A stretch of 64,000 nucleotides of DNA from an uncultured Bacilli bacterium. GTDB lineage: Bacteria; Bacillota_I; Bacilli_A; RF39; UBA660. The position numbers and the translations under genes are program-made. The notes beneath the pieces are model-generated. The model was not told the DNA's origin, ran no database searches, and saw only the letters and a list, made by a program, of their open reading frames with translations. Below are positions 1 through 8,904 of this stretch, one piece after another; the stretch's first letter is position 1; each line of letters starts with the position of its first letter. Location of the stretch: NCBI GenBank assembly GCA_934148845.1, contig CAKPDH010000002.1, positions 62,001 through 126,000 on the forward strand, in the 5' to 3' direction.

Positions 1-1029
1 ATTTGTATCATTAGCATATCCTGGACTAATATTACTTGTTTCAAAGAAATCGTTATTTTCCTTAACAAGTGATAAACCATTAGCTAAATTCTTGTATTCT
101 ACTTTATCTATTATTTTACCATTTGAATTGGTTAAAACTGCAACTCCTGTCTTTGAATTTAAATTAAAGCCTGCATATGTTTCAGTATCCGTGCTTTTAT
201 ATTTTCCCATATATATAACTTTTACTTCAGAAGGAGATAAAGTTACATCTTGCATACAATATTTAAATGGTACAAGTAGTGAATTAGAAATACAATAATT
301 TGTTAGATCTAAAGCCTCTTTACCCTCATTAATAATTTCAATATATCCAGCATAATTATCATAACTATTTTTAAAATTTCCAGCATTATTTGGTAATACT
401 TCGTTTATTTTTATAGAACCTTCTGCATATAAATCTTTAGAATATTCTAAATAGCCATCTTTTGTATTAGCATATCCTGGAGTTGGAGTTGTAGACTTAT
501 ACCAATTACCATCAAGATCGCGAACCATAACTTGATCTTTTTCTAATTCATAAGTTTTAACTGCATCAACTACTTTTCCTTTTGGATTAACTAAAAATAT
601 TGATTCATTACCACTTCTATTTAATTTAAATGAAGCATATACTCCACTACTCTTTTTACCAGTTAAATAAACCACTAAATAACTTTCTGGTTTTATAACT
701 ACATCAGGAAATACCCACTTAACTTTTTTACTTTGATCACTTAAACCATAATTTTTTAAATTTACCTCATGCTTATTAGAATTATAAATTTCTATCCAAT
801 CTGAAACAATACCATCAGGACTTGAAACAGAGCCACTATTTTTACTCATAATTTCTGTTATCATAAGACCTGTGTACTTTACTTCTCCATTTATTGGTAA
901 GTCTTTTTCTTCTAAGTCATCATATTTTAAAGTTACAAATATATTTATTATTGAAAATATTATTACAAACATAATCATAAGTAATATTATTTTTTTATTA
1001 TTTTTTATAAATTTAATATTAACATTCAT
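1..1029 (-). CDS. Lamin-tail-domain (LTD) surface protein, C-terminus cut by window edge
   Basis: An open frame of 343 codons runs from an ATG at 1029 off the left edge with no stop. GGAG sits 8 bases before the ATG. Residues 5-30 form a hydrophobic signal anchor. Two tandem LTD-like beta domains follow, each opening with a 'ITEIM'/'INEVL' strand, continuing with 'DWIEIYN' or 'GYIEIIN', and closing with 'PTPGYAN' or 'ISPGYAN'. LTD domains occur in secreted or wall-associated bacterial proteins, often with CotH-like or nuclease partners further on, but no partner is visible here. It is an exported protein by signal sequence; its function is unknown. Confidence 0.8.
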   Translation of the reverse strand, partial: MNVNIKFIKNNKKIILLMIMFVIIFSIINIFVTLKYDDLEEKDLPINGEVKYTGLMITEIMSKNSGSVSSPDGIVSDWIEIYNSNKHEVNLKNYGLSDQSKKVKWVFPDVVIKPESYLVVYLTGKKSSGVYASFKLNRSGNESIFLVNPKGKVVDAVKTYELEKDQVMVRDLDGNWYKSTTPTPGYANTKDGYLEYSKDLYAEGSIKINEVLPNNAGNFKNSYDNYAGYIEIINEGKEALDLTNYCISNSLLVPFKYCMQDVTLSPSEVKVIYMGKYKSTDTETYAGFNLNSKTGVAVLTNSNGKIIDKVEYKNLANGLSLVKENNDFFETSNISPGYANDTN

Positions 1030-1095
1030 ATTATCTACTCCATTAATATATTATCATATTTATACTTTAATTAAAATAGTAGTTTTTTAATTTTT

Positions 1096-1122
1096 AAAAA
1101 AACTAGAAATAATTTTTTCTAG
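1096..1122 (-). terminator. Rho-independent terminator
   Basis: A 7-bp stem CTAGAAA/TTTCTAG with a six-base loop is followed on the minus strand by a run of seven T. It lies about 70 bp beyond the CPBP protease gene and ends the NfeD-SPFH-CPBP operon. Confidence 0.6.
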
Positions 1123-1193
1123 AGCAAAGATTTTAATATATAATTTAATAATTATTTTACATATTGTAAATATAGTGTAAAATATATATTTAT

Positions 1194-1997
1194 TTATATG
1201 TCTTTTTTTATACTATTATTTAATATTAATAGTGTTAATATAGATATAATAACTAAACTAAAATTTAATATTATATTATTTTTTATTATTATATTAAACA
1301 TAAGTACTATAGTTAAATTTAATGATATATGAAGCACTATAGACGAAATTAAATTATTATATTTTTCATATACATATGTAAACATAAAACCCACCATAAA
1401 AGCATATATTGCATTTAAAATGTTATCATGAAATAAAGCAAATATTATTGATTGAAGCACTATTGCTCTAATAGGTTTATTAAACTCTTTTAACTTATTA
1501 TATATAATACCTCTAAATATCAATTCTTCTAATATTGGACCTAATATAGCTGATGATATTACAGTAATCATTAAATTTTTATTATTAACATCATAATTAT
1601 GTGTAAAAAACACTATATTATTTAGATTAAAAACTGAAATATTATATATAAGTGAAATACTTATTCCAAGTAATATTGGGACTACTAATGCCTTAGTACT
1701 TAATTTTGATTTACTTTTATACTTCTTAAATTGCTTAAATAAAATAGGTATAAAAATTATACACAATATTAAAAGCATCAATAGTACTATTTTATCACTT
1801 GTTATATAAGTATTTAATTTATCTTTATATTCATTAGTATTAATATATTTTAAAAACTGAGATTTAGTTAAATTATTGAATTCTTTCTTATTATATATAG
1901 CAACAAATATATATTGTATAAAAACTTGACCTATTACAAAAATAATAGGCCAAATTAATACTTTGCATAATTTTTTAAAATATTCTTTATTTTTCAT
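1194..1997 (-). CDS. CPBP-family intramembrane metalloprotease
   Basis: A protein of 267 residues with about seven to eight membrane segments. It carries the CPBP/Abi (type II CAAX protease-like) motifs: EE followed by R in 'ILEELIFRG' (around residue 160), then 'FALFHD', then 'IVLHISLN'. These are the glutamate and histidine metal ligands of the Rce1/CPBP family. Bacterial members cleave membrane substrates or act in bacteriocin immunity; the substrate here is unknown. The ATG at 1997 overlaps the last codons of the SPFH gene by 11 bases, so the two are translationally coupled and probably co-transcribed with nfeD-like. Confidence 0.85.
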   Translation of the reverse strand: MKNKEYFKKLCKVLIWPIIFVIGQVFIQYIFVAIYNKKEFNNLTKSQFLKYINTNEYKDKLNTYITSDKIVLLMLLILCIIFIPILFKQFKKYKSKSKLSTKALVVPILLGISISLIYNISVFNLNNIVFFTHNYDVNNKNLMITVISSAILGPILEELIFRGIIYNKLKEFNKPIRAIVLQSIIFALFHDNILNAIYAFMVGFMFTYVYEKYNNLISSIVLHISLNLTIVLMFNIIIKNNIILNFSLVIISILTLLILNNSIKKDI

Positions 1998-2874
1998 CCT
2001 TAATCATTTCTTTAATAGTTTTTGATAATGTCGCTATATTTTGTAAATTGGATGGAATAATAATCTTCGTTGCTTGACCATTTGCCACGTCCTTTAATGC
2101 CTCTAAACTTCTTAATGTAATAATTTTTTGATCTGGATCTGCAGATTTTATAATTTTAATTCCTTCTGCTTCAGCATTTTTTATTTTAAGTAAAGCAAGT
2201 GCCTGACCTTCTGCTTCTTTAATTTGTGCTTCTTTTTTAGCTTCAGCTCTTAATATAGAACTTTCTTTTTCTCCCTCGGCAATTAATATTGCAGATTTTT
2301 TTTCTCCTTCTGCCTTTAGTATAGACTCTCTTCTCTCGCGTTCTGCACGCATTTGCTTTTCCATTGCCTCTTGAATATCATGTGGTGGTAATATATTCTT
2401 TACCTCCACTCTATTTACTTTAATTCCCCAAGGATCTGTTGCTTCATCAAGAATAGAGCGCATTTTAGTATTAATTAGATCGCGACTTGTAAGTGTTTCG
2501 TCAAGTTCTAATTCTCCAATTATATTTCTAAGTGTTGTAGCTGTCAATGTTTCAATAGCATTTATAGGATTTTCAACACCATAAGTATATAATTTTGGAT
2601 CAGTTATTTGAAAATAGACAACAGTATCTATTTGCATAGTTACATTATCCTTTGTAATAACTGGTTGTGGATCAAAGTCTTTAACAATTTCTTTTAAAGA
2701 TACTTGATTTGCTACTCTATCTAAAAAAGGTATTTTTACATGTAATCCATTAGACCAAGTAGCATAATAAGATCCTATTCTCTCTACTACATATGATTTT
2801 GCTTGTGGTACTATTTTTATATTAGGTATAACAAGTACCACAACAATAATAAGAATAACAATTAAAAATTCCAT
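1987..2874 (-). CDS. SPFH/Band-7 (stomatin/QmcA-like) membrane protein
   Basis: A protein of 295 residues: one N-terminal membrane segment (residues 3-20), a Band-7 domain (roughly 25-180), then a long charged helix rich in E, K and A (180-245) typical of stomatin-type oligomerisation. The family scaffolds membrane microdomains and usually partners an NfeD protein, whose gene is directly upstream here. GGAGG precedes the ATG, which overlaps the NfeD stop (TAATG). It probably forms a membrane complex with the neighbouring NfeD protein and perhaps the CPBP protease. Confidence 0.9.
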   Translation of the reverse strand: MEFLIVILIIVVVLVIPNIKIVPQAKSYVVERIGSYYATWSNGLHVKIPFLDRVANQVSLKEIVKDFDPQPVITKDNVTMQIDTVVYFQITDPKLYTYGVENPINAIETLTATTLRNIIGELELDETLTSRDLINTKMRSILDEATDPWGIKVNRVEVKNILPPHDIQEAMEKQMRAERERRESILKAEGEKKSAILIAEGEKESSILRAEAKKEAQIKEAEGQALALLKIKNAEAEGIKIIKSADPDQKIITLRSLEALKDVANGQATKIIIPSNLQNIATLSKTIKEMIKDEK

Positions 2875-3290
2875 TACTCTGCCTCCTCTACTTTTAATTT
2901 TACTCCATCTATCTCAAGTACTTTAACAGTACTATCAACCTTTATATTTTTATTAGAATAAGCCGTCCATCTTTTACCATCTACTTTTACTTCTCCATAT
3001 TTATTGCGTTTAATTTCAGCAGTTACAACGCCATTCATACCAACAACTCTATCTAAATTAGTTTTTTCCTTATTAACATTTATCAAATTAACTAGATATT
3101 TTCTTGTTGTAAGCAGTAAAACAGTACCAAGAATTACAAATGTAGAAAACTGTATAAAATAGTTATCGATAAATACAGATAATATTAGTGATACGAATGC
3201 TGATGCAATAAACCATACTGACACTAAATCAACCGTTGCAGCTTCTAAAAAAATCAAAAATATTATAATAATTAACCATATCCAAGACAT
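2874..3290 (-). CDS. NfeD-like membrane protein
   Basis: About 138 residues: two to three hydrophobic segments in the first 70 residues, then a small OB-fold C-terminal domain with 'VGMNGVVTAEI' and 'VDGKRWTAYS', the pattern of short NfeD (DUF107) proteins. The ATG at 3290 is preferred because AGGTGA lies 5 bases before it; an upstream in-frame GTG overlaps that site. It is first in the operon with the SPFH and CPBP genes. NfeD OB domains act with Band-7 proteins. Confidence 0.85.
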   Translation of the reverse strand: MSWIWLIIIIFLIFLEAATVDLVSVWFIASAFVSLILSVFIDNYFIQFSTFVILGTVLLLTTRKYLVNLINVNKEKTNLDRVVGMNGVVTAEIKRNKYGEVKVDGKRWTAYSNKNIKVDSTVKVLEIDGVKLKVEEAE

Positions 3291-3352
3291 ATACATCACC
3301 TAATTAAAATTATACTATTATTCTTAATTTTATTCAAGATTTATTACTAAAC

Positions 3353-3378
3353 AAAAAGTATTTACAATTGTAAATACT
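3353..3378 (-). terminator. Rho-independent terminator
   Basis: A perfect 22-base palindrome (3357-3378) with arms AGTATTTACA/TGTAAATACT, followed by five T on the minus strand. It overlaps the stop codon of the lipoprotein gene. Confidence 0.7.
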
Positions 3379-4018
3379 AACGTATATTTTGTTTTTCTAA
3401 ATTTACTTCATTTATAGATTTTTCAGTTACTATATAGTCTTTTTGTAAAATATTACACATAGATAAATAAAGATCATCAACTTTTTTTCTAAAATCTTTA
3501 ATATCATCCTTATCCCAGTTTGCACCACTACCATTATACTCTTGAACTAAACATAAATATCTAATGGCTTTAGTAATATCATTTGAATTCAATCTTCCTT
3601 GATTTGTTAAAAGTCTTGGCTCATAAAATTTATCGTCTACTTGCAAAGTAATTTCCCTTCCATCGGCGCTTCTTTCAACGTCAATGTGAACTTCTTTTGC
3701 ATTTAACTTGTATTCTAAGCATTTAAATAACATACGGGCTCCTTCATTCCCATTAAACACTATACTTTCTCTATTTTCAACTGTATTCTCTAAATCATAT
3801 TTTTTACAAGCTTCAAAATAAGGTTCAAAAACTTTTAAAATTTTTAGGGATTCTTCTTCCATATTAATAGATGTCCCATTACTAAATACCGATATATCAT
3901 TTGCATTTTTTGCCTTACATCCAGTAAACGTAGCAGTTAAAGTAACTCCTACTAAAATAACAGCTGCAAAACGTCTACTCATATTACCATGCACTTTAAT
4001 ATTATTTATCTTACTCAT
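3377..4018 (-). CDS. Hypothetical lipoprotein
   Basis: About 213 residues. A positively charged start is followed by a hydrophobic stretch and a lipobox-like 'TFTGC' near residue 34, so it is probably a membrane-anchored lipoprotein. The mature part is soluble, charged and helical, with no motif I recognise. The ATG at 4018 fits AGAGGGTG about 6 bases upstream better than the in-frame GTG at 4027, which lies inside that site. It stands alone between its own terminator and rpoE. Confidence 0.6.
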   Translation of the reverse strand: MSKINNIKVHGNMSRRFAAVILVGVTLTATFTGCKAKNANDISVFSNGTSINMEEESLKILKVFEPYFEACKKYDLENTVENRESIVFNGNEGARMLFKCLEYKLNAKEVHIDVERSADGREITLQVDDKFYEPRLLTNQGRLNSNDITKAIRYLCLVQEYNGSGANWDKDDIKDFRKKVDDLYLSMCNILQKDYIVTEKSINEVNLEKQNIR

Positions 4019-4119
4019 ATTAGTCACCCTCTAGTTTATAATAACACATCACTAATTATAATGTCAAATACGATATTATTATTTTAATATTTTTTACGTT
4101 TGTTTACAAAAAAAAGAGA

Positions 4120-4560
4120 CTATGCCTCATCATCAATCTCTTCATCATCTACGATAGTTAAATCTTCCATATCGTCATCTAAATCTACTTCATCATCTGT
4201 TATTTCAAGACTATCACTATTATCCTCTTCTGCATCTAAACTTTCTTCATCTTCTGAATCAAATAATTCTTCTTCATCCTCATCAATATCATCATCTAAA
4301 ACGATTTCAACTTTATGTTTATCTTTCAAGTCCCATTCTGCATTATCAAGTAAAATAAATCTTTTATCAGTAGTTAAAGATGTATAATAGTCTCCTATTT
4401 TACTAGAATATTCTTCCTCTGTTAAATCTAAATAATCACAAATTTTTCTAAATATCATAGCAGTATTCATTGGCTTATTATTTTCTTTTAATATTAGTTC
4501 AGTTAAATCAGTATATGAAAGAACTTCTAATTCTTCCTTTTTCATATCTTTTAATTTCAT
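4120..4560 (-). CDS. rpoE: RNA polymerase delta subunit
   Basis: About 146 residues. The N-terminal 75 residues match the RpoE/HARE-HTH fold ('LEVLSYTDLTELIL', 'DLTEEEYSSKIGDYYTSL', 'FILLDNAEWDLKDKH'). The C-terminus is a low-complexity Asp/Glu tail, the hallmark of the Firmicutes delta subunit, which modulates promoter binding and polymerase recycling. GGGAGGAAAT directly precedes the ATG at 4560; the in-frame TTG upstream lies before that site. It follows argS with a 13-base gap, the conserved Firmicutes order DUF1934-argS-rpoE. Confidence 0.95.
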   Translation of the reverse strand: MKLKDMKKEELEVLSYTDLTELILKENNKPMNTAMIFRKICDYLDLTEEEYSSKIGDYYTSLTTDKRFILLDNAEWDLKDKHKVEIVLDDDIDEDEEELFDSEDEESLDAEEDNSDSLEITDDEVDLDDDMEDLTIVDDEEIDDEA

Positions 4561-4573
4561 ATTTCCTCCCAAG

Positions 4574-6268
4574 CTACATTTCTGTAGGTATATCTATTAT
4601 AAGTAAATTTAATAATTCTTTTATTATATTATTTGCAAGCTTAATAACACTTACCCAATCATTTAATTTATCCATATCAGATAAATTAGAAATATGGTTA
4701 TTTTGATAAAATGAATTCATCAATACACACATATTATATATATATTCTGCAATATAATTTGGTTTATACTCTCTAAATGCAGAGTTTATATACTCTTCAT
4801 ATTCTAATATACAAATTCTTAACTCTCTATCATATTTATTATATATTTTTTCTTTTAAATTATTTATATTTGAATCATATTTATTAATTATTTTATTCAT
4901 TCTAAGATAAGTATATAACACATATGGCCCAGTTTTACCTGTAGTTTCACTAAATTTATTTATATCGAATATATAGTCTTTATCTCTACTATTTTGTAAA
5001 TCAGCAAATTTTAATATAGCATTTACAATTATATCAATATCACTTGAACTCATATTTTTATTTGATTCTTTTTTTTCTATAAATATATTTTTTACTTCTT
5101 TAAACAAATCATCCAACTTTGGAGTTTCGCCACTTCTAGTTTTATAAGGCTTACCATCCATACCATTAATTGTACCATGTGGTAGATGAATTAATTTAGT
5201 ATCATTCGTAAGTTTGCTTTCTTCACATACTCTAAATACTTGTTCAAAATGCATAGATTGCCTTTGATCAGTAACATAAAGTATATAATCTGGATTAAAA
5301 TCTTCCATTCTCTCATATATAGTACCTAATTCTGATGATTGATATAAATAGGCACCATTACTCTTTTGAAATATAAGTGGTGGATATTCTATCTTATCAT
5401 CTTCCCTATTTACATAAACTACAAGAGCACCATTACTTTCTTTAAGTAAATTTTTACTATTTAAAAATTCTTTTACTTTTGGAATATAATTATATGCATC
5501 ACTTTCACCGTACCAGTAATCAAACGATACGCCTAAATAATTATATAATCTTTTTATATCTAATTTTGATATATCACAAATAACTTTCCAATAATCCAAA
5601 TAATTTTTTTTATCCTGAATATCTTTAATAATACTCGCACATTTATTTTTTAGTTCTTTATCTTCTTTAACCTTTGCACTCATTAATGGATACACACGGT
5701 TTAGATAGTTTAAATCAATATCTTTAATATTTAATTTATCTTCTAATACTTTATATACAACTTCACCAATAGGTAATCCTATATCACCTAAATGAACATC
5801 AGATATAGTTTTATGTCCCATATAATTTATTATACGTTTTATAGATTCACCTACTATAGCTGGTCTCATATGACCAACATGAAGAGGTTTAGCAACATTA
5901 GGTCCACCATAATCTACTACATAAGTATTTACTTTATCAACACTTTTTAATCCAAATTTTTCACTATTACTCATTTCAATTAATTTATTGTTTATAAACT
6001 TATCACTTAGCGTAATATTTATAAAACCTGGTTTACAAAATGAAACTTCTTTAAAGTAGTCAGAAAAATTATCAAGTTCATTTATTTTATTAACTATTTC
6101 TTCACCTATTAAAATAGGATTTTTATGATATATTTTAGCTAATTTAAATACTTCATCGCACTGATAATCACATAAATCAGGTCTATTAGACTTAATAACT
6201 TTCAGTGCACTATATCCTATAGAATTTGATGCCATAGTAAGTATATTACTTAATTTATCTACCACCAT
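4574..6268 (-). CDS. argS: Arginyl-tRNA synthetase
   Basis: About 564 residues. It charges tRNA-Arg with arginine. Visible features are an N-terminal Add1-like domain, the class I HIGH box as 'HVGH' in 'GGPNVAKPLHVGHMRPA' (around residue 130), the ArgRS signature 'HGTINGMDGKPYKTRSGE' and an all-helical DALR-type anticodon-binding C-terminus. As in many ArgRS there is no clear KMSKS. The ATG at 6268 follows GGAGGGTAAT. The stop of the DUF1934 gene lies 2 bases from this start, indicating coupling. Confidence 0.95.
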   Translation of the reverse strand: MVVDKLSNILTMASNSIGYSALKVIKSNRPDLCDYQCDEVFKLAKIYHKNPILIGEEIVNKINELDNFSDYFKEVSFCKPGFINITLSDKFINNKLIEMSNSEKFGLKSVDKVNTYVVDYGGPNVAKPLHVGHMRPAIVGESIKRIINYMGHKTISDVHLGDIGLPIGEVVYKVLEDKLNIKDIDLNYLNRVYPLMSAKVKEDKELKNKCASIIKDIQDKKNYLDYWKVICDISKLDIKRLYNYLGVSFDYWYGESDAYNYIPKVKEFLNSKNLLKESNGALVVYVNREDDKIEYPPLIFQKSNGAYLYQSSELGTIYERMEDFNPDYILYVTDQRQSMHFEQVFRVCEESKLTNDTKLIHLPHGTINGMDGKPYKTRSGETPKLDDLFKEVKNIFIEKKESNKNMSSSDIDIIVNAILKFADLQNSRDKDYIFDINKFSETTGKTGPYVLYTYLRMNKIINKYDSNINNLKEKIYNKYDRELRICILEYEEYINSAFREYKPNYIAEYIYNMCVLMNSFYQNNHISNLSDMDKLNDWVSVIKLANNIIKELLNLLIIDIPTEM

Positions 6269-6269
6269 A

Positions 6270-6623
6270 TTACCCTCCAATAACTAAATTATATTTAAAA
6301 ATATTTCCTTCTAAATCATACTCTAAATATATATTATTATCACATATATTAAGCTCTATTGTTTTAGTATTTAGTATAAATTCTTTATCCATATTAAATA
6401 ATTTATATGTTGACTTTGTAATACTTGATTTATCAAAAATCAAATTAATTTGATATTCCTTGCAATATCTTTTCATTTCTATTTTATTTTTATAAATCAA
6501 AATAGTTACACTAATATCTTTTTCTTTATAAAAAATTTTATTTTTTACTTTTATAGCATTTCCCATAAATACTGAATTTTCAAATTCACTATCTATATTT
6601 ACTTTTAAATATACTTTCCCCAT
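6270..6623 (-). CDS. DUF1934 (YwiB-like) calycin-type protein
   Basis: A small beta-rich protein of about 117 residues. The pattern 'VYLKVNIDSEFENS' ... 'KIFYKEKD' ... 'YDLEGNIFKYNLVI' matches DUF1934/YwiB, and its place directly before argS-rpoE is the Bacillus ywiB-argS-rpoE order. A GTG at 6665 gives a 14-residue extension, but that would lie on and upstream of a strong extended -10 (6637-6642). The ATG at 6623 is therefore preferred, giving a very short leader. Molecular function is unknown for the family. Confidence 0.7.
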   Translation of the reverse strand: MGKVYLKVNIDSEFENSVFMGNAIKVKNKIFYKEKDISVTILIYKNKIEMKRYCKEYQINLIFDKSSITKSTYKLFNMDKEFILNTKTIELNICDNNIYLEYDLEGNIFKYNLVIGG

Positions 6624-6636
6624 ATACATCCCAAAC

Positions 6637-6665
6637 ATTATAGCATACTTTTTTTTAAATTGCAC
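6637..6665 (-). promoter_or_regulatory. Promoter of the DUF1934-argS-rpoE operon
   Basis: On the minus strand, TGCTATAAT forms an extended -10 (TATAAT at 6637-6642). A weak -35 (GTGCAA) lies 17 bases upstream. The expected start site is only about 7 bases before the ATG at 6623. Confidence 0.55.
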
Positions 6666-6715
6666 TCATATTTTTATATTTTTTTCTAATACTAATCATA
6701 GGATATGGTGATACA

Positions 6716-8665
6716 ATGAAGAAATTTAAAAAAAGCCTTAAAATACTTTGCATAATCCTTATTATTAGTATATCTTTTTATGTAGGACTATACGCAATTG
6801 GATCAATTACAAAAAAATTAAATATTAATACACCAAACGGATATTATTTATATGATTCTAATAATATTTTAATTAATGGTACAAGTGATCAATGGATAAG
6901 TATTAAACATATATCGCATTATTTAATAGACGCTACTATATCAATTGAAGATAAAAATTTTTATAAACATAAAGGATTTGACTTTCTTAGAATAGGTAAA
7001 TCTTTGTATATTAATTTGATTAATAGAAAAACATTACAAGGTGCATCAACAATAACTCAACAATATGCTAAAAACTTGTTTTTAAACTTCGATAAAACTT
7101 GGGAAAGAAAATTAAAAGAAGCATGGCTTACTATACAACTTGAAAGTCAGTATAGTAAAGATGAAATATTAGAAGGATACTTAAATACCATAAACTATGG
7201 TGGAGTTTATGGTATTGAAAATGCAAGCTATTATTATTTTAACAAAAGTTCTAAAGATCTTACTTTAGCTGAGGCATCTATACTAGCCGGAATACCTAAA
7301 TCACCTAAAAATTATTCTCCTATTTTAAATTATGATAAATCTAAAGAAAGGCAATATTTAGTACTTCAAGCCATGGTTAATAATAAATATATTACCGAAA
7401 GTGAAATGAAAAAAGCATATGATACTGAATTAGAATTTTATGGATACACAAATAGTGGAAAACTTAAAACTGTAAGGTATTTTCAAGATGCTGTTATGAG
7501 TGAACTTAAAAGTTTAAACTATAATTTATCATTTCTCGATACCGGTGGATTAAAAATATATACAACCCTTGATATGAATGCCCAAACGATTCTTGAAGAA
7601 GCTATAAATATTAATATGGAAAATAGTGCTCTTCAAGTAGCCAGTGTAATTATGAATCCGAATAACGGTGAGGTTATTGCTCTTACTGGTGGGAAAGATT
7701 ATAGTAAAAGTCAATTTAATAGAGCGATAAATTCAAAAAGACAAGTAGGATCTACATTAAAGCCATTTTTATATTATTCAGCTATAGAAAATGGATTTAC
7801 TGAATCTACAACATTTACAAGTGAAGAAACAACTTTTGTGTTTTCAAATAACAAAACTTATAGTCCAAGTAATTATAATAACAAATATGGAAATAAAAAT
7901 ATTACTATGGCTGCTGCAATAGCCTATTCTGAAAATATATATGCTGTTAAAACGCATCTTTTTTTAGGCGAGGAAGTACTTGTTGAAACACTAAAAAGAG
8001 TTGGAATTGAAACAAAATTAAAAGCTATTCCATCACTTGCGCTAGGAAGCGAAGGAATTAGTCTTGTAGAAATGACTAGAGCATATTCAACTCTTGCTAA
8101 TAATGGTTATAAAATAAAGCCACACTTAATAAAAAAAATAGAAGATTATAAAGGAAATACTTTATATGAATTTAAAGAAAAAAAAGAACAAGTTTTGAAC
8201 TCAAGTATAACGTATATAGTAAATGAAATGTTAACAAGTACATATAACTATAATTTTATAGATTATAATTATCCTTCTTGCTATGATATAGCTAGTAAAT
8301 TAGAAAATAAGTTTGCAATTAAAACAGGAACAACTGATTCAGATCATCTTATATTTGGATACAATAAAGACATTGTAGTTGGAATATGGAGTGGAATGGA
8401 TGATAATAGTAAAAGCGAATCATCAAATGGAACATATATAAAAAAAATGTTTGCATCAATTACTAATGATTATTTTAAAAATAAAAAAACATCTTGGTAT
8501 AAATTACCAAATAATGTTGTTGGTGTACTTGTAAATCCTATTAGTGGAGAACTTGCTAGCAAAGATACAAAAAATGCAACTATGTTTTACTATATAAAAG
8601 GAACAGAACCTGGTTATAACAATACTTCTGTTGAAGATCTAATTCCTACAATTAAACAAGAATAA
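6716..8665 (+). CDS. Class A penicillin-binding protein (PBP1A type)
   Basis: A 649-residue bifunctional peptidoglycan synthase: N-terminal membrane anchor (residues 8-28), glycosyltransferase family 51 domain with catalytic 'EDKNFYKHKGFD' and 'GASTITQQYAKN' (about 75-120), and a transpeptidase domain with the SxxK motif 'GSTLKP' (about 344), SxN as 'SEN' (about 399) and 'KTGTT' (about 539). It polymerises and crosslinks glycan strands outside the membrane. It diverges from the argS operon and ends in its own terminator. Its presence shows the organism makes a wall, unlike true Mollicutes. Confidence 0.95.
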   Translation: MKKFKKSLKILCIILIISISFYVGLYAIGSITKKLNINTPNGYYLYDSNNILINGTSDQWISIKHISHYLIDATISIEDKNFYKHKGFDFLRIGKSLYINLINRKTLQGASTITQQYAKNLFLNFDKTWERKLKEAWLTIQLESQYSKDEILEGYLNTINYGGVYGIENASYYYFNKSSKDLTLAEASILAGIPKSPKNYSPILNYDKSKERQYLVLQAMVNNKYITESEMKKAYDTELEFYGYTNSGKLKTVRYFQDAVMSELKSLNYNLSFLDTGGLKIYTTLDMNAQTILEEAININMENSALQVASVIMNPNNGEVIALTGGKDYSKSQFNRAINSKRQVGSTLKPFLYYSAIENGFTESTTFTSEETTFVFSNNKTYSPSNYNNKYGNKNITMAAAIAYSENIYAVKTHLFLGEEVLVETLKRVGIETKLKAIPSLALGSEGISLVEMTRAYSTLANNGYKIKPHLIKKIEDYKGNTLYEFKEKKEQVLNSSITYIVNEMLTSTYNYNFIDYNYPSCYDIASKLENKFAIKTGTTDSDHLIFGYNKDIVVGIWSGMDDNSKSESSNGTYIKKMFASITNDYFKNKKTSWYKLPNNVVGVLVNPISGELASKDTKNATMFYYIKGTEPGYNNTSVEDLIPTIKQE

Positions 8666-8678
8666 TCTTGTTTTTTTT
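8655..8678 (+). terminator. Terminator of the PBP gene
   Basis: Stem AACAAGA/TCTTGTT with loop ATAA followed by eight T. The loop contains the PBP stop codon. Confidence 0.85.
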
Positions 8679-8726
8679 AGGATTTTTTAAATTAATGTAG
8701 AATAATAATATTGAAAGGAGAATTTT

Positions 8727-8789
8727 ATGCTTGAATTTATGAAATTTTTTTTATATCAAATATATGAAATTATATATTTAATGAAATAA
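8727..8789 (+). CDS. Candidate 20-residue hydrophobic small protein
   Basis: An ATG at 8727 lies six bases after a full GAAAGGAG ribosome site. It encodes 20 residues beginning MLEFMKFF and ending IIYLMK, mostly hydrophobic with a lysine at the end. The gene sits alone after the PBP terminator, with a -10-like TAGAAT at about 8699. The strong site and the membrane-peptide composition suggest a real small protein, perhaps a membrane or toxin-like peptide. The short length means chance cannot be excluded. Confidence 0.35.
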   Translation: MLEFMKFFLYQIYEIIYLMK

Positions 8790-8830
8790 ACAATTAATAA
8801 ATAGTATTTTTTTCTATTTTTGTTAAAAAT

Positions 8831-8863
8831 TGCACGAAATGTCAATTTTTATGCACGAAATGT
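8831..8863. repeat. Direct repeat TGCACGAAATGT x2
   Basis: The same 12 bases occur at 8831-8842 and 8852-8863, starts 21 bp apart (two helical turns), in the gap between the small ORF and hemW. This is the spacing of paired protein-binding sites, but no regulator can be assigned. Confidence 0.5.
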
Positions 8864-8865
8864 AT

Positions 8866-8894
8866 ATAAAAAGAAGCTATAAATTATAAGCTTC
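8866..8894 (-). terminator. Terminator after hemW
   Basis: On the minus strand, GAAGC...GCTTC arms extended by A/T pairs with one bulge are followed by TTTTTAT. It lies just past the hemW stop and faces the PBP/small-ORF unit. Confidence 0.65.
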
Positions 8895-8904
8895 TCCTAT
8901 ATAT

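Noticed and set aside
4100..4387. Plus-strand serine-rich reading frame opposite rpoE
   Set aside because: It is the antisense of the acidic Asp/Glu tail and has no ribosome site.
6270..6715. A T-box or other riboswitch ahead of argS
   Set aside because: The operon promoter lies within a few bases of the DUF1934 start, so no leader is long enough.
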